This document shows positions 18,120-23,870 of a stretch of 64,000 nucleotides of DNA, piece by piece (the stretch's first letter is position 1; every line of letters begins with the position of its first letter). A program made the translations under genes and the position numbers. The notes under the pieces are model-generated. The model worked only from the letters and a program-made list of their open reading frames with translations, was not told the DNA's origin and did no database searches. The DNA lies in the IMG/VR virus record IMGVR_UViG_3300042293_000555, positions 1-64,000 of that record; one strand, written 5' to 3'. Source of the stretch: a virus.

Positions 18120-18462
18120 AATCCTTATTTATAACCTGTAAATAATAATCCTGACTTACATCATTAGGAATAAGCATCTGCAAAATAGTATTAGAGTTAG
18201 TGACAAATCCTTTAGCCTTTAAACTCTTAATGTAATTAGATAATCCTGCATCAGATAAATTAAGTTCAGACCTTATCTTCTTTTTAGCAGTAGAACCAAA
18301 CCTATCTTCAGCAATATCACCTTGCAACATCATAAAAGAAGCAAGTACTTCAATCTCCTTTGGTGTTAATTTATTACTGGGAATCAGGGCATTAATAATA
18401 GACAAATGTACAATGTAATAATCCTTGTTAGGTAATACTAACTTCTTACTTAGTGCTTTCAT
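18091..18462 (-). CDS. Putative winged-helix regulator, first gene of late block
   Basis: A 123-residue protein with LTPKEIEVLASFMMLQGDI followed by KKIRSELNLSDAGLSNYIKSL, which reads as helix-turn-helix plus wing (MarR/replication-initiator-like). It is the first gene of the leftward block and lies about 30 bases from a host-type -7 box. A transcription regulator controlling the divergent region is plausible. It overlaps the IHF-like gene by 29 bases. Confidence 0.55.
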   Translation of the reverse strand: MKALSKKLVLPNKDYYIVHLSIINALIPSNKLTPKEIEVLASFMMLQGDIAEDRFGSTAKKKIRSELNLSDAGLSNYIKSLKAKGFVTNSNTILQMLIPNDVSQDYYLQVINKDYGTTEKSAD

Positions 18463-18496
18463 ATCTTTCAGTTTTTTCTTTAATATTCTTTAGATA

Positions 18497-18504
18497 CAAA
18501 TGTA
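18497..18504 (-). promoter_or_regulatory. Host-type -7 box for the leftward block
   Basis: The minus strand reads TACATTTG, a perfect TAnnTTTG. It is 35 bases upstream of the ATG at 18462 and about the right distance for a short leader. No convincing -33 element is visible. It is the best candidate for entry of host RNA polymerase into the structural block. Confidence 0.55.
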
Positions 18505-18534
18505 ATTCTTTTTCACTTGTAATTAAAGGGTTCT

Positions 18535-18613
18535 AAAAAATTTTTTATAAAATTTAAAAATAGGTGTGTTTCATTGATGTGTGAAAAAATTTTATAAAAT
18601 TTAAAAATTGGTC
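18535..18613. repeat. AT-rich direct repeat in the divergent control region
   Basis: Two copies of an AT-rich unit, 47 bases apart, share the 19-base core TTTTATAAAATTTAAAAAT (18543-18561 and 18590-18608), and each is followed by TWGGT. The gene-free stretch 18463-18790 holds these repeats, the leftward -7 box, two C-box motifs and a UUCG-capped hairpin. Easily melted DNA with repeats between divergent blocks could be a replication origin or a regulator site. Confidence 0.6.
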
Positions 18614-18633
18614 TGAATAATAAGTGTGTGATT

Positions 18634-18664
18634 CCCCTTAAAAAACACCCCCCTTAATTTTTGG
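18634..18664 (+). promoter_or_regulatory. C-box promoter-like motif, copy 1
   Basis: Reads CCCCTTAAAAAACACCCCCC followed by TTAATTTTTGG. It is one of six plus-strand copies between 18.6 and 24 kb. The consensus is TCCTTAAC, two to four bases, ACACCCCCC, then a T/A-rich box resembling TAnnTTTG. It lies 127 bases upstream of the first rightward gene and directly before a stable hairpin. Confidence 0.55.
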
Positions 18665-18711
18665 TTCAATTCAATACCCCTACCCTTCGGGATAGTGGTC
18701 TAAATTGAGCC
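18663..18711 (+). ncRNA. UUCG-capped leader hairpin
   Basis: GGTTCAATT (18663-18671) pairs with AATTGAGCC (18703-18711), nine pairs with one wobble. Inside, ACC/GGT, CTA/TAG and CCC/GGG stack around a TTCG apex. It sits just after C-box copy 1, so it would be at or near the 5' end of that transcript. It could be a transcript-stabilising leader or a processing site. No T-run follows, so it is not a terminator. Confidence 0.5.
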
Positions 18712-18724
18712 ACAAAATTAAATG

Positions 18725-18755
18725 TCCTTAGCAGGACACTCCCCTTTATGTTTGG
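18725..18755 (+). promoter_or_regulatory. C-box promoter-like motif, copy 2
   Basis: TCCTTAGCAGGACACTCCCC is followed by TTTATGTTTGG, which contains a perfect TAnnTTTG (TATGTTTG, 18747-18754). It is about 36 bases upstream of the ATG at 18791, the ideal distance for a promoter. GTCC and GGAC within it form an inverted repeat that copy 3 shares. Confidence 0.65.
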
Positions 18756-18790
18756 TGATAATGTTGTCACCAATTAAACTTCCACCACAG

Positions 18791-19036
18791 ATGGCACAGT
18801 TTATTAGCATTGCAGAGTTCAAGCAGTTCACAGGTGTGAACTCTTTCAAAAGAGTATTAAACCCAACTACGGGTAAATACTCACTCTTATTGGACAATGG
18901 CAAGTTTGTCAAAGTCCAACAGGATTTGGACACAACCAAAGATATGGTCTTCATCATCGGTGACGATGAAGAAATCATTGATGGTTGCTTGATAAATTGC
19001 ACAAGCAAGTTCGAAGATACGGGTGACGTATTCTAA
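18791..19036 (+). CDS. Small early protein, paralogue A
   Basis: An 81-residue acidic protein starting MAQFISIAEFKQFTGVNSFK. I chose this ATG because a longer frame would run through C-box copy 2. It is a clear paralogue of the 78-residue protein at 19799 (shared FISxxEFKxxxGVxSFKRVL and NTGKYSLL patterns, KVQQDLD, and a GCL.N segment near the end). Each copy is followed by the same three-way-junction RNA. A host-takeover or DNA-binding role is possible, but no family is recognised. Confidence 0.75.
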   Translation: MAQFISIAEFKQFTGVNSFKRVLNPTTGKYSLLLDNGKFVKVQQDLDTTKDMVFIIGDDEEIIDGCLINCTSKFEDTGDVF

Positions 19037-19041
19037 GAACT

Positions 19042-19107
19042 AAATTACCCACATTCAGGCTCTGTTCCCTGTTAACTATCATTGTCATTGATAGGTGTGG
19101 GTATTTT
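19042..19107 (+). ncRNA. Three-way-junction RNA motif, copy 1 (3' of paralogue A)
   Basis: The outer helix is TACCCACA (19046-19053) with TGTGGGTA (19096-19103). Hairpin A is CAGG, loop CTCTGTTC, CCTG (19056-19071). Hairpin B is CTATCA, loop TTGTCAT, TGATAG (19076-19094). A T-run follows. The second copy at 20050 keeps both loops and the junction while all three helices have different sequences, so the pairing is supported by covariation. It may act as a terminator, RNA stabiliser or regulatory element. It matches no family I know. Confidence 0.75.
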
Positions 19108-19142
19108 CAAATTATTATTTAATCTTTTAAATATATATCTCT

Positions 19143-19445
19143 ATGACAAAGTCAGAGATTCATAACCACAATGAGTTGGTTAATTGGGAAATCAGATCCC
19201 TCAATCTTCAATTACAAGCAATTGAAGAACAAATTGAAAAACTGGGAATGCAATTGGTTAGTCCTGAAATAATGGACAAACATTTGCATAATGAACAAGT
19301 CCGTGAAACTATTCACAGATTAAATGCTGAACTTGTTCAGCAAGAGTCTGAAGAAGAGTATGATAGGATAATGGTATTGATTAGTTACCAATATTCTTTG
19401 CTCATAGATGAGCAAAAAGTATGGAATGTAATTGATCTATTGTAA
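19143..19445 (+). CDS. Small coiled-coil early protein
   Basis: A 100-residue Glu/Gln-rich protein, helical throughout, with heptad-like spacing (LVNWEIRSLNLQLQAIEEQI). It is flanked upstream by the three-way-junction RNA and downstream by a terminator, so it is probably a separate unit or the second gene on the early transcript. No membrane segment or signal peptide. Function unknown. Confidence 0.65.
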   Translation: MTKSEIHNHNELVNWEIRSLNLQLQAIEEQIEKLGMQLVSPEIMDKHLHNEQVRETIHRLNAELVQQESEEEYDRIMVLISYQYSLLIDEQKVWNVIDLL

Positions 19446-19450
19446 GTTTC

Positions 19451-19487
19451 AAGTATAAGGTGTTCTCGTAGCACCTTATACTTTTCT
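19451..19487 (+). terminator. Terminator after the coiled-coil early gene
   Basis: A 12-bp perfect stem (AAGTATAAGGTG with CACCTTATACTT) around a 9-base loop, starting six bases past the stop codon and followed by TTCTC. The T-run is weak, so termination may be partial. Confidence 0.7.
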
Positions 19488-19490
19488 CAG

Positions 19491-19516
19491 TCCTTAACTG
19501 GACACTCCCCTACTTA
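19491..19516 (+). promoter_or_regulatory. C-box promoter-like motif, copy 3
   Basis: TCCTTAACTGGACACTCCCC followed by TACTTACAC. It is the most divergent copy in its T/A-rich part. It lies immediately before a perfect 15-bp terminator hairpin, so any transcript it starts would be only a few tens of bases long, or be attenuated. Confidence 0.5.
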
Positions 19517-19520
19517 CACA

Positions 19521-19557
19521 AAAATAAGTGAACTCTAACGAGTTCACTTATTTTTTT
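19521..19557 (+). terminator. Perfect 15-bp hairpin with T-run directly after C-box copy 3
   Basis: The arms at 19521-19535 and 19540-19554 are perfectly complementary (AAAATAAGTGAACTC is the left arm), with a TAAC tetraloop and a T7 tract. As an intrinsic terminator it would stop transcription arriving from copy 3 almost at once and would also block read-through from upstream. It could define a very short RNA. Confidence 0.75.
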
Positions 19558-19699
19558 ACACATTCACGCATACACTTGAAACTTGAAACGTGTACATATA
19601 TACATATATGTATACTTACTTTTAAACACATTCACTTGGAACTGAAAAATTATACATATTCATTTGAAACTTCTAAACACATTCACGTGAAACTGAAAA
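19558..19699 (+). repeat. Iteron-like imperfect repeats
   Basis: The decamer ACACATTCAC occurs at 19558, 19626 and 19677. A degenerate unit (ATACATATTCATTTGAAAC) starts near 19652. Each is followed by a TGAAACT or GGAACTG type tail. Two units 51 bases apart make the matching reading frame look like a 17-residue repeat, but this frame overlaps C-box copy 4 and is unlikely to be a gene. Iterons of this sort occur at replication origins and regulator arrays. The 19446-19798 stretch holds no gene that I can support. Confidence 0.6.
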
Positions 19700-19733
19700 A
19701 CTACACCATTATATATACATACACATTAAACAC

Positions 19734-19764
19734 TTCCATAGCTAAACACCCCCCTTAATTTAGG
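19734..19764 (+). promoter_or_regulatory. C-box promoter-like motif, copy 4
   Basis: TTCCATAGCTAAACACCCCCC followed by TTAATTTAGG, 35 bases upstream of the ATG at 19799. Spacing to the start codon matches copy 2 and copy 5 (30-40 bases), which supports a promoter role. Confidence 0.65.
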
Positions 19765-19798
19765 ATAGTAATTTTCACATTTCAAAAACCACAAGATT

Positions 19799-20035
19799 AT
19801 GAATTTCATTTCAGTTTCCGAGTTCAAAGAAGCAATTGGCGTTACTTCTTTCAAAAGAGTATTAAATTCCAACACAGGCAAATACTCTTTGCTTGCAGGC
19901 AAAGCATTTTACAAAGTCCAGCAGGACTTAGATCCATCTCTTGAGATGGCGTTTATGTTTGAAGATATCCTTGAAGAAGGATGCCTGGTCAACGTAGACA
20001 GAACTTCTCCATTAGAAACTTTAGACATATTCTAA
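19799..20035 (+). CDS. Small early protein, paralogue B
   Basis: A 78-residue acidic protein, MNFISVSEFKEAIGVTSFKR at the N-terminus, paralogous to the 81-residue protein at 18791. Both start 35-45 bases after a C-box motif and both are followed by the same three-way-junction RNA. The whole unit (promoter, gene, 3' RNA) has therefore been duplicated and then diverged. Function unknown. Confidence 0.75.
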   Translation: MNFISVSEFKEAIGVTSFKRVLNSNTGKYSLLAGKAFYKVQQDLDPSLEMAFMFEDILEEGCLVNVDRTSPLETLDIF

Positions 20036-20049
20036 AGCTAAAGTATTAC

Positions 20050-20127
20050 ACTATTTCACATTCTCATATAGGCTCTGTACCCTATACAATTGCATAGTCA
20101 TTGCAAGTGAGATGTGAAATAGTTTTT
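20050..20127 (+). ncRNA. Three-way-junction RNA motif, copy 2 (3' of paralogue B)
   Basis: The outer helix is ACTATTTCACAT (20050-20061) with ATGTGAAATAGT (20112-20123), extended by CTCA/TGAG after a bulged T. Hairpin A is TATAGG, loop CTCTGTAC, CCTATA (20067-20086). Hairpin B is TTGCA, loop TAGTCAT, TGCAA (20090-20106). A T7 tract follows. The loops CTCTGTWC and TWGTCAT match copy 1, while helix sequences differ with pairing kept. Confidence 0.78.
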
Positions 20128-20156
20128 TTAGTACAAGTTTAAAAAACGCTGCAAGT

Positions 20157-20243
20157 ATGGAAACATTAACATTTATACTCATTAGTGGAGTACTTATTAC
20201 ACTATTTGTAATAGGTACACCTTCAAGAATAAACACAAATTAA
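20157..20243 (+). CDS. Single-pass membrane microprotein
   Basis: A 28-residue frame, METLTFILISGVLITLFVIG followed by TPSRINTN. One hydrophobic helix covers most of it and the tail is polar. It lies 30 bases after the three-way-junction RNA. Small one-helix proteins are common in early regions of phages (toxins to the host, superinfection exclusion), but nothing here settles whether it is translated. No strong ribosome site is seen, which is normal for Bacteroidota. Confidence 0.4.
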   Translation: METLTFILISGVLITLFVIGTPSRINTN

Positions 20244-20251
20244 TTTGTGTT
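20232..20251. promoter_or_regulatory. 20-bp perfect palindrome, operator-like
   Basis: AACACAAATTAATTTGTGTT is its own reverse complement and overlaps the stop of the microprotein. Part of it (TTTGTGTTAAC) occurs again at 20308-20318, at the 5' edge of the structured RNA. It could be a repressor site. It is too AT-rich to be a good terminator stem and has no T-run. Confidence 0.45.
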
Positions 20252-20316
20252 AACAATAATCCCTAAATGTTTAGTAATTCGGATAATATAAGCCGTAAAA
20301 TAAACATCTTTGTGTT

Positions 20317-20493
20317 AACATTAACAACATACTATGTTGGATTAAGATAAACCGTAAGGAATATCGTAGTAAGCTAAAAGTACTTATATGTTGTGCACAA
20401 ACATATAACGAAAGGGGTTAGTCCTACTGCTACAGGGAAAATGCATCCTATAAAATCCAAAGGAAATAATGTATGCTCTGTTAATGTTTTTTT
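20317..20493 (+). ncRNA. Candidate structured RNA A
   Basis: AACATTAACA (20317-20326) pairs perfectly with TGTTAATGTT (20479-20488), continued inward by CATAC/GTATG (20328-20332 with 20471-20475), and T's follow to 20493. Inside, TTATATGTT/AACATATAA (20384-20408) is a 9-bp hairpin with the palindromic loop GTGCACA. There is no coding frame. A closing helix, internal stems and a terminal T-run are what a discrete small RNA gene looks like. It ends 13 bases before a tRNA-like gene. Confidence 0.55.
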
Positions 20494-20506
20494 AATTACA
20501 ACAAAA

Positions 20507-20726
20507 GAAACTGTAGCTCATTGGTAGAGCACTGCAAGGGGAGATTAGACTACTTCCACAAAGGCATTGACTGATTTAAGTGAGTTATAATCCTACGGGA
20601 GTTATAACTATATACAGCACTTACTTCCTGAAAAAGGAATCTTATGAAAATAAGATTAAAGAATGCAATAAGTCGCAGGGGCTATGTGTCATCATAGAAT
20701 ACTGAGTTCGATTCTCAGCAGTTTCA
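20507..20726 (+). tRNA. tRNA-like gene with about 145-base insertion before the anticodon arm
   Basis: Acceptor GAAACTG/CAGTTTC (20507-20513 with 20719-20725), D-arm GCTC..GAGC with an ATTGGTA loop, T-arm CTGAG-TTCGATT-CTCAG and discriminator A are all canonical. Between the D-arm and a 5-bp stem CTATG/CATAG (loop TGTCAT, which could carry a GTC anticodon but has only six bases) lies an extra domain. It is closed by CTGC/GCAG and contains GTTATAA/TTATAAC, TAAGTG/CACTTA and an 8-bp AATCTTAT/ATAAGATT hairpin capped by GAAA. I could not fit group I intron P3-P7 elements. It is either an intron of unknown class or a tRNA mimic. Confidence 0.5.
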
Positions 20727-20763
20727 CAAATATTCATTTTTCATCATACTAAAACCTACAAGT

Positions 20764-20922
20764 ATGCTTTACACAACAAGTTTTTCAAATAATGGCAAAT
20801 TCTATGCTAATGTAGTAGTAGAAATTATTGAAACTACAGCAAAGTTTGTAAGAGTTATGTATCAGGAAAACAACCTGAAATTGACTCTCACCAAGAGAAT
20901 TGAAGAAATTCAATCTCTCTAA
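20764..20922 (+). CDS. Small early protein (52 residues)
   Basis: A 52-residue frame starting MLYTTSFSNNGKFYANVVVE and ending IEEIQSL. It has a beta-strand-rich first half and a charged helical tail. It lies between the tRNA-like gene and a strong terminator whose stem starts eight bases after the stop, which is the expected place for a real gene end. No family recognised. Confidence 0.6.
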   Translation: MLYTTSFSNNGKFYANVVVEIIETTAKFVRVMYQENNLKLTLTKRIEEIQSL

Positions 20923-20929
20923 ACATACA

Positions 20930-20960
20930 ATCTCTACTCACAAGAGTAGAGATTTTTTTA
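20930..20960 (+). terminator. Terminator after the 52-residue gene
   Basis: A 10-bp perfect stem ATCTCTACTC/GAGTAGAGAT with loop ACAA, followed by T6 and more T-rich sequence. Confidence 0.9.
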
Positions 20961-20988
20961 TTTATTCATCATTTAAAAACTAAACACA

Positions 20989-21384
20989 ATGAAAACTATA
21001 GCAGCCACAATTCTTATAGTAGGATATATTATTCTATTATGTATTTTTGCAGATTCTATATCTGCACAACAACCAATAGCAGCATTTAGCTTATCAGAAC
21101 TCATTGAGAGTAATGATGAAGTAAAATGCTATTCTCATTATTACAATACTAATCCTGAAATTGTACAACTTAATTTAGAGTTGTATCAGGCAAAGTATAA
21201 AAAGGAATTACAGAAAAAAGGTTACAAGATAACCAAAGATGATTTTAACCTTATTCATATTCTTGTACCATTTACAAAGAATGGACATATTATGAGTTGG
21301 AAACAATTTATCAAATTTACTAACAAACACATAATAGGTGATAGTCCTGAAAAGACTACATTTCACTATGATGTTTTAAATTAA
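20989..21384 (+). CDS. Membrane-anchored or secreted early protein
   Basis: A 131-residue protein. Residues 5-26 are a hydrophobic helix (MKTIAATILIVGYIILLCIF), then ADSISAQQP, which could be a signal-peptidase I site after SISA. The remainder is a small charged domain containing VKCYSHYYNTNPEIVQLNLE. It starts 29 bases past the previous terminator, so it needs a promoter or read-through; I see no C-box directly before it. A role at the host envelope is likely; the exact function is unknown. Confidence 0.6.
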   Translation: MKTIAATILIVGYIILLCIFADSISAQQPIAAFSLSELIESNDEVKCYSHYYNTNPEIVQLNLELYQAKYKKELQKKGYKITKDDFNLIHILVPFTKNGHIMSWKQFIKFTNKHIIGDSPEKTTFHYDVLN

Positions 21385-21390
21385 ACTCAA

Positions 21391-21609
21391 ATGAATAAGC
21401 AAGAAGCATTAGCAGAAACTATCAGAAGATTTACAAATCTTTATGATGGTTGTGTAAGACAAGGAAATTCAGTTATGGCTGTAATTTCTTATTATGAAAA
21501 ACTACAAGCAAATAAACCTGTTCCTAAAGAAACAGGTTTAGGCAACATTGAAAATCGTTTCTTGGATTGTGCCATCCAAGATATTGAAGATGATATGTTT
21601 GATTACTAA
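21391..21609 (+). CDS. Small early protein (72 residues)
   Basis: A 72-residue protein starting MNKQEALAETIRRFTNLYDG, mostly helical, ending IQDIEDDMFDY. It is six bases after the membrane-anchored gene and both end at the terminator at 21613, so they form a two-gene unit. No family recognised. Confidence 0.6.
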   Translation: MNKQEALAETIRRFTNLYDGCVRQGNSVMAVISYYEKLQANKPVPKETGLGNIENRFLDCAIQDIEDDMFDY

Positions 21610-21612
21610 CTA

Positions 21613-21650
21613 AAATAACTCAATCCTATTATGGATTGAGTTATTTTTTT
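21613..21650 (+). terminator. Terminator after the 72-residue gene
   Basis: A stem of about 13 bp (AATAACTCAATCC with GGATTGAGTTATT) around a TATTAT loop, followed by a T7 tract. Confidence 0.9.
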
Positions 21651-21870
21651 CTTTAGTCACTGAAACAGAACACATTACATTAATGATAGTATTACTATTA
21701 TTTTTCTCTAAAAAGGTTAAAAAGTTTTCTCCCCTCACACTCCCCTCTTTCAAAATACCTCATAAACCTCTGAAATTTTCAGGTTTCTTTAGTGAACTAA
21801 AGAAAGTTATTTCAACATTTATTCTGAAAATTAAGTTCCTTTCTTTTTTAAATAGTTATATTTTTAAGAG

Positions 21871-21901
21871 TTCCTTAACTAAACACCCCCCTTTATGTCG
21901 G
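21871..21901 (+). promoter_or_regulatory. C-box promoter-like motif, copy 5
   Basis: TTCCTTAACTAAACACCCCC followed by CTTTATGTCGG, 32 bases upstream of the ATG at 21933. The upstream stretch 21651-21870 is T/A-rich with no gene that I can support. A weaker CACACTCCCC resemblance near 21736 lacks the TCCTTAAC part. Confidence 0.65.
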
Positions 21902-21932
21902 ATATTTACTTTAAACTTTAAACACACACATT

Positions 21933-22700
21933 ATGAAAACTCGTAAAAGCTATAAAATCAACTTAGCAGTATTAGATTTTCTAACAGCAATGTCAGTAGT
22001 AGAATCAAGGTTAAGATTCTTAGACCTTGCTGAAGTTTTATCTGAAGAAGGTAACAGTACTGCAGATTTCATTTCAGCATATCTTTATGCTTTTCAATCA
22101 GGAGAACAACAACATACAATGTTTTTACAAGAACATTATGCAGCTATTAAGAAATTTGCTGAAAGTTTTAACAGGTCATACTTTAATATTGAAGAATATG
22201 TACCTATTATAGTACCAAAGCTATTTGTATTTTGGGAAACTGATGCTATTAACAGAAGAGTTGATAAAAGGTATAATTATGTACCTACAATCTCTCTCAC
22301 AAAATGGCATAAGGCTGAATACAAACTTTCTTTACTTGATGACATCCATTATTTTGGTGTTATTGAGAAAGAATATTGGGAAAGAGTAAATGCAAGAGAT
22401 ATTGAGTTCAATGACAGACACGAAGGTGTACTGTCAATGCTACAACTTACTTACTTACGTAATGTAAGGGGAAATAAGTACAAATTGGAAAGAGAATCCA
22501 ATATTACACCTACATTACATCAAATGTGGAAAGGTGTATTGGAAAATGTTTCTATGATTCCTTTGACAATTGATAGTTCTAAATTATCTTTGTATAACAA
22601 TTTCCTTAGACAAGCTAAGGGATATGAAGATGCAGAGTATGATGTAATGAATTTTCATAATTGGAATACAGAGAAAGAACAACTTGAACAGGCAGTGTAA
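21933..22700 (+). CDS. Early protein of unknown function (255 residues)
   Basis: A 255-residue, mainly helical protein beginning MKTRKSYKINLAVLDFLTAM, rich in aromatic residues in the second half (DDIHYFGVIEKEYWERVNAR). It has its own C-box promoter 32 bases upstream and its own terminator, so it is a one-gene unit. It has no nuclease, NTPase or membrane motif that I can identify. Its position among early genes suggests a host-takeover role. Confidence 0.65.
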   Translation: MKTRKSYKINLAVLDFLTAMSVVESRLRFLDLAEVLSEEGNSTADFISAYLYAFQSGEQQHTMFLQEHYAAIKKFAESFNRSYFNIEEYVPIIVPKLFVFWETDAINRRVDKRYNYVPTISLTKWHKAEYKLSLLDDIHYFGVIEKEYWERVNARDIEFNDRHEGVLSMLQLTYLRNVRGNKYKLERESNITPTLHQMWKGVLENVSMIPLTIDSSKLSLYNNFLRQAKGYEDAEYDVMNFHNWNTEKEQLEQAV

Positions 22701-22705
22701 AATAT

Positions 22706-22740
22706 AGTGTTAGGAGCAATCCTAACACTTTTTATTTTTT
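22706..22740 (+). terminator. Terminator after the 255-residue gene
   Basis: A perfect 10-bp stem AGTGTTAGGA/TCCTAACACT with a GCAA tetraloop, followed by TTTTATTTTTT. Confidence 0.92.
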
Positions 22741-22757
22741 AATTTAAATTCAAAGAA

Positions 22758-23054
22758 ATGAATGCAAGAAAAGAAATTGAAAGAGCATTTGGCTTAGGTG
22801 TAAAATGTGCAGCAATATCTATCTCGAATGAAGATTTGCAAATAGCAGCCAAACTTAAAATTGGTTATACTGAACAGGAAAAGCAAGAGTTTTTAAATAC
22901 AATTGATGTTGAGTATGATGCAGGTTATGGTACTCAAGAATTATTTGGTAGAGTGTGGTTAAATGATGGAACTTGGTTTTCCCGTTGGGAATATGATGGA
23001 AGTGAAGGATGGCAACATCATTTTTGTCCTAAAATACCTATTGAACTACAATGA
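22758..23054 (+). CDS. Small early protein (98 residues)
   Basis: A 98-residue protein with a helical N-terminus (MNARKEIERAFGLGVKCAAI) and a C-terminal segment rich in Trp, Gly and Tyr (VWLNDGTWFSRWEYDGSEGW). That pattern resembles small Trp/Gly-rich phage proteins of unknown function. It overlaps the next gene by four bases and begins a four-gene unit that ends at 23899. Confidence 0.6.
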   Translation: MNARKEIERAFGLGVKCAAISISNEDLQIAAKLKIGYTEQEKQEFLNTIDVEYDAGYGTQELFGRVWLNDGTWFSRWEYDGSEGWQHHFCPKIPIELQ

Positions 23055-23347
23055 AAGTACTGTGTATAAATGATGATTTCAGTAAAGTCTTACAAACATT
23101 ATTGGAAGAATCTAAAGGACTTAATCTGACATTTCCCAAGAAAGGTGAAGAATACACTATAAGGGAAGTGTTGGATAATAATGGATTAGTAGTTTCTTAC
23201 CTATTGGTGGAAATTACTAATCCTACTTTTTTTATTCCTGTTTTAAACATTAGAAGAGAACTTTCATTTGCTGAATGGAGATTTTCTAAATTACATACTC
23301 AGGAATCTGTTGAAGAGTTTGTAGAAAATGCTATTTATTCACTTTAA
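23051..23347 (+). CDS. Small early protein (98 residues, second in unit)
   Basis: A 98-residue protein starting MKVLCINDDFSKVLQTLLEE. The KKGEEYTIREVLDNNGLVVS segment and the later Trp suggest an SH3-like or small beta-barrel fold, but no named family is clear. It is coupled to the previous gene by a four-base overlap. Confidence 0.58.
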   Translation: MKVLCINDDFSKVLQTLLEESKGLNLTFPKKGEEYTIREVLDNNGLVVSYLLVEITNPTFFIPVLNIRRELSFAEWRFSKLHTQESVEEFVENAIYSL

Positions 23348-23358
23348 ATCCATATATT

Positions 23359-23643
23359 ATGAAAAATGTTAAGAGTAAAGAAAACAACATTGTAAGAGTA
23401 CCGGATACTCTTGCTAAAGAATTAACTACATTAGCTGGAAAACAATGGAGTTATACTTCAAGGGGTAAACTTCGTTCACTCAGAAACAAGGCTATTAAAA
23501 AGCATAACAACTTTTTATTTTTACAAGCCTGCATCAACAAAGGTATAAAGGTAATTACAAGTTGGGAAAATAATCCTGATATGGTGATGCCAATGCCTTA
23601 CTTGGGTAAAAGAAATTTATTTGGAATTAAACTTGAAGAATAA
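23359..23643 (+). CDS. Small basic early protein (94 residues)
   Basis: A 94-residue, Lys/Arg-rich protein (KSKENNIVRVPDTLAKELTT, then SRGKLRSLRNKAIKKHNNFL). High positive charge suggests nucleic-acid contact. It shares its last base with the first base of the next gene. No fold is recognised. Confidence 0.58.
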   Translation: MKNVKSKENNIVRVPDTLAKELTTLAGKQWSYTSRGKLRSLRNKAIKKHNNFLFLQACINKGIKVITSWENNPDMVMPMPYLGKRNLFGIKLEE

Positions 23644-23867
23644 TGAACACATATTATGTATTATCAGAAAATGTAACAAGAATGTTTAGTTTCTTGTTCT
23701 TTGAATGTGAAGCATCTATAATCAATGTTTCATTATTTGGAGTAAATACAGAACTGAATCAAACTTATTATAAAATTGAATCTGATGATGAACACATTAA
23801 AGATTCTTATTGGTATAATAAGGTGATTTGGTCAAAAGAACCAATAGTAGACCCAATACCATTTTAA
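23643..23867 (+). CDS. Small acidic early protein (74 residues)
   Basis: A 74-residue protein starting MNTYYVLSENVTRMFSFLFF, with an acidic centre (IESDDEHIKDSYWYNK). It is the last gene of the four-gene unit and is followed after three bases by a terminator. No family recognised. Confidence 0.58.
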   Translation: MNTYYVLSENVTRMFSFLFFECEASIINVSLFGVNTELNQTYYKIESDDEHIKDSYWYNKVIWSKEPIVDPIPF

Positions 23868-23870
23868 CAT

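Noticed and set aside
18718-19008. Minus-strand frame opposite the 81-residue early gene
   Set aside because: The plus-strand frame has a paralogue at 19799 with conserved residues and a promoter motif; the minus-strand frame is a shadow.
19528-19758. Protein with 17-residue repeats (76 codons)
   Set aside because: The frame is produced by tandem DNA repeats, starts inside a terminator hairpin and ends in C-box copy 4. The repeats look like DNA sites, not a gene.
20536-20674. Group I intron in the 20507 tRNA-like gene
   Set aside because: There is a GAAA-capped 8-bp hairpin, a GACT/AGTC pair and a possible pseudoknot (GCATT/AATGC crossing it), but too little sequence precedes the possible P7 to hold P3-P6. 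I could not place the conserved P, Q, R and S elements.
21736-21752. A seventh C-box motif
   Set aside because: CACACTCCCC resembles the C-rich part, but the TCCTTAAC part and the TAnnTTTG-like box are missing.
21683-21946. An 87-codon frame starting MIVLLLFFSKK
   Set aside because: It runs through C-box copy 5 and into the 21933 gene, and its composition is simple T/A-rich sequence.
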